Shown here: positions 7,846 to 13,610 of the stretch, in pieces
Position numbering within the stretch: position 1 is the first letter of the stretch
Layout: the number at the start of each line of letters is the position of its first letter
Source: Methanocellales archaeon
GTDB lineage: Archaea > Halobacteriota > UBA148 > JAUWXC01
Direction of reading: 5' to 3'
Assembly: GCA_030616565.1 (NCBI GenBank)
Contig: JAUWXC010000004.1
Location: 1 to 13,610 of the forward strand
DNA length: 13,610 nucleotides
Notes under the pieces: generated by a model
The model's input: the letters and a program-made list of their open reading frames with translations, nothing else
What the model was told of the DNA's origin: nothing
The model's database searches: none
Translations under genes and position numbers: made by a program

Positions 7846-8123
7846 CGAAGCACCGCCATGATGTCGGATTTTCCGGGGTCTATAATCGCAAGGGCAGATA
7901 TCGCGTATGGCTTGCCGCATGCCCTACCGAGATCTATGCTGGGTTTAGCGTACCTAAAGATGGGAACTTTATCTCCTAACTCGTTCATGACGTGACGGGG
8001 GCAATTGGATGCGAGAATCACCAGTTGTGCATCGCCTTTTTTCGCCGCATTTATCGTTTGATTTGAGCCAATGACCGCTTTGCCAGTTTTCATCACATTT
8101 TGCAATGCCTTGTCTACGTCCAT
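7842..8123 (-). CDS. rpl30e: Large ribosomal subunit protein eL30
   Basis: eL30 is a small archaeal/eukaryotic 50S protein of the L7Ae/L30e/S12e RNA-binding fold. The 93 residues show the family pattern: the N-terminal helix DVDKALQNVMKTGKAVIGSNQT, the strand-helix LVILASNCPRHVMNEL and the C-terminal GRACGKPYAISALAIIDPG. Its position between rpoA2 and nusA is the usual archaeal one. The GGAG Shine-Dalgarno lies inside the last codons of rpoA2, whose stop is four bases before the ATG. Its own stop overlaps the nusA start by ATGA. The relative L7Ae is less likely given the small size and context. Confidence 0.95.
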   Translation of the reverse strand: MDVDKALQNVMKTGKAVIGSNQTINAAKKGDAQLVILASNCPRHVMNELGDKVPIFRYAKPSIDLGRACGKPYAISALAIIDPGKSDIMAVLR

Positions 8124-8127
8124 TCGC

Positions 8128-9507
8128 TTACTCCTTTGCTTTGTATATCAGTTCAACATCGCCAGTTCCCAGTTGTATCGGCTGTCCCACGATTACATTT
8201 TCGGTAACTCCGGCCAGTTCATCAACATATCCCTTTACGGCCGCATCCAACAGATGATTCACCGTCACCTCAAAAGCAGCTCGTGAAAGCACGCTTGCCT
8301 TCTGGCCCGCTACGCCATGGCGTCCGATTTGCTTGACATCTCCCTCTGCGGTTACCATGTCTGCCACCAGCATGATATGGCGTATATCCACCTCGAGTCC
8401 CTGCTCTCTTAAGGTGTCCATCGCCTCGGATATGATAGCATTGCGCGCCGCTTCTATTCCCAGAACTTCAGAGATTTCGTTGATGTTATTCGTTTTCGTC
8501 CTGCTGGCGTCTACACCTTCAAACTGGAGTATCCTCTTGAGCGCTGAACCCTCCGTGTACATTACGTACTCGTCATTTTCTTTTCTAATTATGACCCTGT
8601 GAATTCCTTTAACACCTTTGAGCGTTATGCCCTTAACATCCTCTACCAATTGCAGCAATCCCCTGTATGAATGCTGCGCTGGATTGATCGTGAGTTTCAA
8701 TCCTTCCGGTTGTACATCTGCCTTAGTTTCGCCGTTAATCTTTTGAACGATCTCCTCCGCGGTAATATTTCGCCGGGATAGTATTTTTTCGTTTAGTTCA
8801 ACTACTATCTGCATCTTTGCCATGTCAACTGCTACGCTTCCAACATCGATTATGTTGGTCTCCTCGATCCCCCATCCCAATGCCCTGGCCTTCTCTCTAT
8901 CCCTTGCATATTCTGGCTCAAGTTTTACCCTCATTATGGGCGTGCTCGGTACTTTTCTGGCATCCGCTATCTCTATAAGTCTTGGCAATCCGAGTGTGAC
9001 GTTGATCTCAGCCACTCCTGCATAGTGGAACGTCCTCATCGTCATCTGCGTACCCGGCTCACCTATTGATTGCGCTGCTACAATTCCAACTGCTTCGCAT
9101 GGTTCGACTCTCGCCCTCTCATATGCGCCAACGGACATTTGAAGGATGCGTTCCAGCTGTGCCTCTGTGGGTTTGACTTTGTTCAGATAATCTCTGAGCT
9201 CCTCGATTATGCTCAGTGGAAGTGGAAGCCCCTTCAGCTTTGAGTCAATTAATAGGGGCGTTACAGCGCCCGTTTCTTTTTTCTTGGCTTTTTTCGTCGT
9301 TTTTGTTACCTTCGCATTTGTCTTGCTCAACATTTTCATCACTTTGTGAGTAGCAGTTTTTGAAATCCCCGCCTTCATCACATCTTCAATGGAGGCCTTC
9401 CTCAACTTATCCAGCGCAAACCCCGCATTGCATAGGGTTTCTGCCGTTTTTGCATCGATGCCTTTTCTTTTTAATGCCTCTACTGTATCCTTTTTAGCCA
9501 ATCTCAT
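8128..9507 (-). CDS. rpoA2: DNA-directed RNA polymerase subunit A'' with N-terminal helix-hairpin-helix extension
   Basis: A'' is the C-terminal part of the archaeal largest subunit and supplies the trigger loop and jaw. The conserved core starts at about residue 95. The trigger-loop region reads [29 protein letters not shown] (138-166; key residues Gln146, Met155, His161), followed by LGLPRLIEI. The C-terminal part has [21 protein letters not shown] and ends [15 protein letters not shown]. At 459 residues it is about 60 longer than many archaeal A'' subunits. The extra N-terminal part (about 5-60) looks like a tandem helix-hairpin-helix ([16 protein letters not shown], then [17 protein letters not shown]) and is joined by a Lys/Thr-rich linker (63-78). 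The annotated ATG overlaps the rpoA1 stop as ATGA, but GGAGGT touches this ATG, so the TTG at codon 3 (9501-9499) is a good alternative start. Confidence 0.95.
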   Translation of the reverse strand: MRLAKKDTVEALKRKGIDAKTAETLCNAGFALDKLRKASIEDVMKAGISKTATHKVMKMLSKTNAKVTKTTKKAKKKETGAVTPLLIDSKLKGLPLPLSIIEELRDYLNKVKPTEAQLERILQMSVGAYERARVEPCEAVGIVAAQSIGEPGTQMTMRTFHYAGVAEINVTLGLPRLIEIADARKVPSTPIMRVKLEPEYARDREKARALGWGIEETNIIDVGSVAVDMAKMQIVVELNEKILSRRNITAEEIVQKINGETKADVQPEGLKLTINPAQHSYRGLLQLVEDVKGITLKGVKGIHRVIIRKENDEYVMYTEGSALKRILQFEGVDASRTKTNNINEISEVLGIEAARNAIISEAMDTLREQGLEVDIRHIMLVADMVTAEGDVKQIGRHGVAGQKASVLSRAAFEVTVNHLLDAAVKGYVDELAGVTENVIVGQPIQLGTGDVELIYKAKE

Positions 9508-12137
9508 ACCTCCGCTGGGTCCTGGCCGGTGACGTTCTGGATGATTCTCCTAGTATTTACGGATTTACCATAGTCGCTCTTGGAGGGGTCGATACCATCT
9601 TCTCCGTATTCAAACTGCACGATTAATCCTCTTGTGTCTCGCACTGTTCCATCATATTTGACTTCAAGGTCTTGCAATGCGTTGATAAGTCTCCGTTGCA
9701 GGTAACCAGATTGTGATGTCCTGACAGCGGTATCCACCAGCCCTTCTCTGCCGCCTATGGCATGGAAGAAGAACTCTGTTGGGCTCAATCCTTTTTTATA
9801 GCTATATTTTACAAAGCCCTTAGCAGCGGCACCTAGATCTCCTTTCTTGAAATGTGGAAGTGTTCTTTCGTCATACCCTCTTGTGATCCTCTCCCCCCGA
9901 ACGGATTGCTGGCCAACACAGGTGGACATCTGTGTCAAGTTTAGCATTGAGCCTCTGGCACCAGAGGTCGCCATGGCTACCGCAGAATTGTCCAGGCCTA
10001 GATGCTGACTTGCGACGTTTCCAGCCTGGTCTCTGGCCTTTCCAAGCTCTTCCATGATCTTCATCTCAAGTGTTTCATCTATGGTTCTACCCGGCAAAGC
10101 GTCAAGCTCTCCTACTTCATATGCATCGATCAAGCGCTTGACCTTTTTTTCAGCTTCCATCATGATTTCATAAATCTGGCTTTGCGCCTCCTGCGGAATG
10201 TCCTCATCATCTATCCCGAAACTGAAACCAAAATGCGTTATAGCTCTAATTGCCAATCTCGTAGCATTGTCCAAGAATTTTTTTCCTTCGGTGGGGCTAA
10301 ACTCTTTGATTATTCTGTCGAGAACTTGGCCGGTAAAAGCTCCGATCGCTTTCTCGTCGATGGTTCCACACAATAACTCGCCATCTTTAATTACCACGTA
10401 GGCATCCTTCTCGCACTCACTCTTTTTGCACACATCACAGCTCTCACACGCTTTTGCTCTGTACGTTAGGTTAAGTCCCTTGGGGAGCATCAGGCTAAAT
10501 ATCTGCCGGCCAGTCCAGTATGGCTTGCCATTTTCATGGATGGCAGGCTTTGGTAGATCCCTGACATGTGACTTTCTCAGCACCTCTAGAGCATCGTTTT
10601 CATCAAAGAGCGTTGTACCACGTGTTAGGAGGAACAAACCAGTTATATGATCATGGATGCCGCCGATGATAGGACCGCCAAATCTGGGGGATAGCATGTT
10701 TTCCTCTACCGCTATCAAAATTCTCGCCTCCGCCCTCGCCTCTTCCGTCTGTGGTACATGGAGATTCATCTCATCTCCATCAAAATCGGCGTTATAAGGT
10801 GGACATACCGATGGATTCAGCCTAAACGTCTTATGGGGCATGACCTTGACTTTGTGTGCCATTATGCTCATTCTATGCAGCGATGGCTGCCTGTTGAATA
10901 AAACGATATCTCCGTCTTTCAGCTGTCGATCTACTTTCCACCCTGGCTCGAGCATCTCTGCCAGCTCTTCACAATTCCTGTCTGTTACCTTGATACGCTG
11001 CCCGTCGACCCTCTTCACGTAATTGGCACCCGGGTGCCTGTCAGGTCCTCTGCGCACGTACTCCTTGCACTCTTTTATGTTTTGAGGCGTTATATTCGTC
11101 GTGATCGTCATTTCCTTGACGATTTCCATGGGAACACCGACTTCATCGATGTCGAGATTTGGGTCTGGAGATATGACGGTCCTTGCGGAGAAGTTCACCC
11201 TCTTGCCGGAGAGGCTGCCTCTGAATCGCCCCTCCTTGCCTTTTAATCGCTGAGATAACGTCTTCAATGGGCGACCGCTTCTATGGCGTGCTGGAGGAAC
11301 GCCGGATACTTCATTATCCAAAAAAGTGGTCGCATGATACTGGAGCAGCTCCCATAGATCTTCGATAATCAGCTGGGGTGCTCCTGCCTCCCTATTTTCC
11401 TGGAACCGCTGATTGATTCGTATGATATCGACAAGTTTGTGCGTTAGATCATCCTCGGACCTCTGCCCGCTTTCCAAGGTTATTGATGGGCGGGCGGTCA
11501 CCGGGGGCACTGGCAGTACCGTGAGAACCATCCACTCTGGTCTAGCGTTGCTCGCATCCATCCCAAGTATCTCTACGTCATCATTTGGTATGCGCTCAAG
11601 CCTGTCGCGTATATCAGACGGCATTAGTTTGTGTCCTTCTTCTATATATGTGGTCGGCTTTTCGAACTTGATATTCTTTTGTCCTTCTCCACAATGGGGA
11701 CACACACTGGTTTTGACGGAATCCTTAAACACACCTTTTATAACGTCGTCAGTCGATCGTCCTATTTTTTTCAATGTCTTAATCTCATCTTGGTACTTCT
11801 TTTTCACCTCTTCCCCCAGTAGCAAGTGTCCACATTTGCGGCATGTCGCCTGCAAAATTTTTCTAATCAGTTTCGCAAATCCAATATGAACAACCGGAGC
11901 AGCAAGCTCGATGTGGCCGAAGTGACCCGGACATTCACCTGGGCGACCGCCGCATGTCCTGCACCGCAACCCAGGATCGATCACGCCCAACCTGGGATCC
12001 ATTAATCCCATCTCGATAGGAAACCCATCATTATCATATGTATCGGCAGTGATGATCTTGGTGGCACTCATCTTCCTCACTTCTTGGGGTGAAAGAAGAC
12101 CAAATTTGATTCTTCCTATCCTTTTCAGTTCAGTCAT
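9504..12137 (-). CDS. rpoA1: DNA-directed RNA polymerase subunit A'
   Basis: A' is the N-terminal two-thirds of the largest archaeal polymerase subunit and holds the active-site metal. The Mg-binding loop NADFDGDE is at residues 449-456 (Asp451, 453, 455). The N-terminal clamp has zinc ligands Cys59, Cys62, Cys69 and His72 ([14 protein letters not shown]), plus CRKC (99-102) and CPHC (146-149). Further marks are [24 protein letters not shown] (304-327 region), the [14 protein letters not shown] segment and the bridge-helix area ([39 protein letters not shown]). The 877 residues fit the family, with no intein. A small insert carries four more cysteines (564, 567, 570, 575). The ATG has GGAG about eight bases upstream, overlapping the rpoB TAG stop. 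The gene ends by ATGA overlap with rpoA2. Confidence 0.97.
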   Translation of the reverse strand: MTELKRIGRIKFGLLSPQEVRKMSATKIITADTYDNDGFPIEMGLMDPRLGVIDPGLRCRTCGGRPGECPGHFGHIELAAPVVHIGFAKLIRKILQATCRKCGHLLLGEEVKKKYQDEIKTLKKIGRSTDDVIKGVFKDSVKTSVCPHCGEGQKNIKFEKPTTYIEEGHKLMPSDIRDRLERIPNDDVEILGMDASNARPEWMVLTVLPVPPVTARPSITLESGQRSEDDLTHKLVDIIRINQRFQENREAGAPQLIIEDLWELLQYHATTFLDNEVSGVPPARHRSGRPLKTLSQRLKGKEGRFRGSLSGKRVNFSARTVISPDPNLDIDEVGVPMEIVKEMTITTNITPQNIKECKEYVRRGPDRHPGANYVKRVDGQRIKVTDRNCEELAEMLEPGWKVDRQLKDGDIVLFNRQPSLHRMSIMAHKVKVMPHKTFRLNPSVCPPYNADFDGDEMNLHVPQTEEARAEARILIAVEENMLSPRFGGPIIGGIHDHITGLFLLTRGTTLFDENDALEVLRKSHVRDLPKPAIHENGKPYWTGRQIFSLMLPKGLNLTYRAKACESCDVCKKSECEKDAYVVIKDGELLCGTIDEKAIGAFTGQVLDRIIKEFSPTEGKKFLDNATRLAIRAITHFGFSFGIDDEDIPQEAQSQIYEIMMEAEKKVKRLIDAYEVGELDALPGRTIDETLEMKIMEELGKARDQAGNVASQHLGLDNSAVAMATSGARGSMLNLTQMSTCVGQQSVRGERITRGYDERTLPHFKKGDLGAAAKGFVKYSYKKGLSPTEFFFHAIGGREGLVDTAVRTSQSGYLQRRLINALQDLEVKYDGTVRDTRGLIVQFEYGEDGIDPSKSDYGKSVNTRRIIQNVTGQDPAEV
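9508..9513 (-). promoter_or_regulatory. Shine-Dalgarno GGAGGT that questions the rpoA2 start
   Basis: A perfect GGAGGT lies immediately next to the ATG at 9507-9505, leaving no normal spacer. The TTG two codons later (9501-9499) would have a six-base spacer, which is typical. Initiation at the TTG would shorten A'' by two residues and keep coupling to the rpoA1 stop. Confidence 0.6.
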
Positions 12138-12145
12138 GATGTCTC

Positions 12146-13610
12146 CTATGCGGCATCCTCCAGTTCTAAGCGAGGTGTGATTCCAAGAGTCTTCATTTCG
12201 TCCAGTAGTAGTTTAAACGCGTAGCTCATCTCCACTGGGTGTATATCTGTATCGGCTCCACAATTCGGGCAATATGCCACCTTTCTACGTCTGTCATACG
12301 TCGCTATCATCCCGCAGTGACCACAGGTAAGTTCGATTACTTTATCTGATTCATCCAGCAATCGTTCCTTCAGAGCCATCGCAGCCCCATGACCTATCAA
12401 CACATCTCTTTCCATCTCTCCAAACCTGAGACCACCCTCCCTTGCCCTACCTTCAGTAGGCTGCCTGGTCAGAACCTGTACCGGCCCTCTTGACCTGGCG
12501 TGTAGCTTACCGGAAACCATATGGTACAGCTTCTGATAAAGAATAACGCCGATAAATATGTCCGCCTGAATTCGTTCGCCGGTAATGCCATCGTACATAA
12601 CTTCTTTTCCAGTGTGGGAGAATCCGAACTTCTTGAGCACTGCACGTAAATCTTCCTCTTTCTCACCGGAAAAGGCGGTGCCATCAATTCTACGCCCTTC
12701 CATCGCACCCACCTTGCCACCAATCATCTCAAGCATATGACCAACGGTCATTCTTGAGGGGATGGCGTGTGGATTGATGATCAAATCCGGGACGATGCCT
12801 TGTTCTGTGAATGGCATGTCCTCATGTAATGCGATCAGACCGACGACGCCTTTTTGACCATGTCGCGAAGCGAATTTGTCTCCCAATTCAGGGATCCTCT
12901 GGTCCCTGACTTTGACCTTTGCCAGCCGTGTGCCATTTTCAGTTTCGGTTAAAATGACGGTATCTACAACTCCTTTCTCGTTTGAGCGCACCGTTATGGA
13001 TGCCTCTCTCCGCTTTTGTGGAGTTATGCCTCCAAGTTCTGTAGCCTCTTCCAGAAACCTGGGCGGGCTTGTTTTTCCTATTAAGGCGTCATTGGGACCA
13101 ACTACCGTCTCCGGGTTGATCAAGCCATCCTCATCGAGGTGGGCATAAACCTCGCTTCCTCTAGCCCCCCTTATCTCGGCATCGGGTATCTCAAATTTAT
13201 CCTCTTGCCCTCCTGGGTATCTCCTCTCCTCGCCTTCATAGGTCCTGAAGAAGTGACTTCGTCCTAGTCCGCGTTCTATCGAGCCCTTGTTGATGACGAG
13301 CGCATCCTCGATGTTATATCCTTCATATGAGAGCACTGCAACGGTGAAGTTCTGACCAGCCGGTCGCCTATCAAAACCAACGGCATCGGCTGTTTGAGTC
13401 TTAACAACCGCCAGTTGAGGGTAATGCAGCACATGCGCTCTTGTATCCGGCCTAAGCTTCATGTTCGATGCGGGCATGCCAAGCGTTTGCTTGATCATTC
13501 CGGCACCCATCGTATTCCTAGGCGATGCATTATGCTCAGGGTATGGAAGTATTCCTGTGCATATCCCCAGGATTGATGATGGGTCTACTTCGAGATGCGT
13601 GTGCTCTTCG
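12146..13610 (-). CDS. rpoB: DNA-directed RNA polymerase subunit B or B' (C-terminal part, 5' end outside window)
   Basis: This is the C-terminal 487 residues of the second-largest polymerase subunit; the frame stays open to the window edge, where [13 protein letters not shown] is already internal family sequence, so the Met at 13510 is not the start. Conserved parts are [27 protein letters not shown] (the two lysines correspond to catalytic Lys979/987 of yeast Rpb2), [18 protein letters not shown] and [20 protein letters not shown]. The C-terminal clamp zinc site is CGHCG...CPNCG. In many methanogens and relatives B is split into B'' and B'; the visible part belongs to B' in that case, and the window cannot tell which applies. 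The stop is eight bases upstream of the rpoA1 ATG. It is the most upstream visible gene of the operon; rpoH would be expected beyond the right edge. Confidence 0.96.
   Translation of the reverse strand, partial: EEHTHLEVDPSSILGICTGILPYPEHNASPRNTMGAGMIKQTLGMPASNMKLRPDTRAHVLHYPQLAVVKTQTADAVGFDRRPAGQNFTVAVLSYEGYNIEDALVINKGSIERGLGRSHFFRTYEGEERRYPGGQEDKFEIPDAEIRGARGSEVYAHLDEDGLINPETVVGPNDALIGKTSPPRFLEEATELGGITPQKRREASITVRSNEKGVVDTVILTETENGTRLAKVKVRDQRIPELGDKFASRHGQKGVVGLIALHEDMPFTEQGIVPDLIINPHAIPSRMTVGHMLEMIGGKVGAMEGRRIDGTAFSGEKEEDLRAVLKKFGFSHTGKEVMYDGITGERIQADIFIGVILYQKLYHMVSGKLHARSRGPVQVLTRQPTEGRAREGGLRFGEMERDVLIGHGAAMALKERLLDESDKVIELTCGHCGMIATYDRRRKVAYCPNCGADTDIHPVEMSYAFKLLLDEMKTLGITPRLELEDAA

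Noticed and set aside
7846..7920. Longer nusA start at 7920
   Set aside because: It adds 25 non-family residues that lie inside rpl30e, while the ATG at 7845 has a Shine-Dalgarno and an ATGA overlap.
8128..12137. A'/A'' split read as a frameshift or broken rpoA
   Set aside because: Separate rpoA1 and rpoA2 genes are the normal archaeal state, and each has its own start and conserved domains.
749..13610. Inteins in rtcB, EF-2 or the polymerase subunits, which are known intein hosts
   Set aside because: Each protein is of normal length and its conserved motifs are continuous, with no splicing-domain or homing-endonuclease block.
1..13610. CRISPR array, insertion sequence or phage attachment site
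   Set aside because: No spaced direct repeats, transposase, integrase or duplicated tRNA end were seen.

Overview
The window is chromosomal DNA from an archaeon, most likely a euryarchaeon of the broad methanogen, methanotroph or Archaeoglobus type. The evidence is the split RNA polymerase largest subunit (A' and A'' as separate genes), the archaeal gene order rpoB-rpoA1-rpoA2-rpl30e-nusA-rps12-rps7-fusA-tuf-rps10, archaeal-type EF-2 and EF-1A, a short two-KH NusA, tRNA genes without encoded CCA, and a tRNA intron at position 37/38. The genus cannot be told from the sequence alone.

Layout from left to right. A partial gene for an unrecognised AT-rich membrane protein runs on the + strand to 610, entering from beyond the left edge. 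It converges on rtcB (749-2200, minus), the RNA-splicing ligase. Only 25 bases upstream of rtcB, on the same strand, lies tRNA-Ser(UGA) (2226-2372), interrupted by a 62-nt intron. A 94-bp gap follows, and then tRNA-Arg(CCG) on the + strand (2467-2540).

From 2560 to the right edge everything is one minus-strand transcription and translation cluster, read right to left: RNA polymerase B or B' (cut by the edge), A', A'', L30e, NusA, S12, S7, EF-2, EF-1A and S10. Most junctions are overlapping (ATGA), or the upstream stop codon lies in or next to the downstream Shine-Dalgarno sequence, so the cluster is translationally coupled. The one larger gap, 101 bp before tuf, has a good Shine-Dalgarno and a candidate TATA box, so tuf and rps10 may also have their own promoter.

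How the genes work together: RNA polymerase, the putative antitermination factor NusA, small-subunit proteins S12, S7 and S10, L30e and the two elongation GTPases form a growth-rate-linked core operon. The left part is a small tRNA-maturation neighbourhood, where the ligase needed to join spliced tRNA exons lies directly downstream of an intron-containing tRNA.

I found no mobile element, CRISPR array, intein or defence system. The points most worth a second look are the tRNA-Ser intron/rtcB linkage, the helix-hairpin-helix extension of subunit A'' with its start-codon ambiguity, and the unrecognised left-edge membrane protein. The rest is ordinary core machinery.
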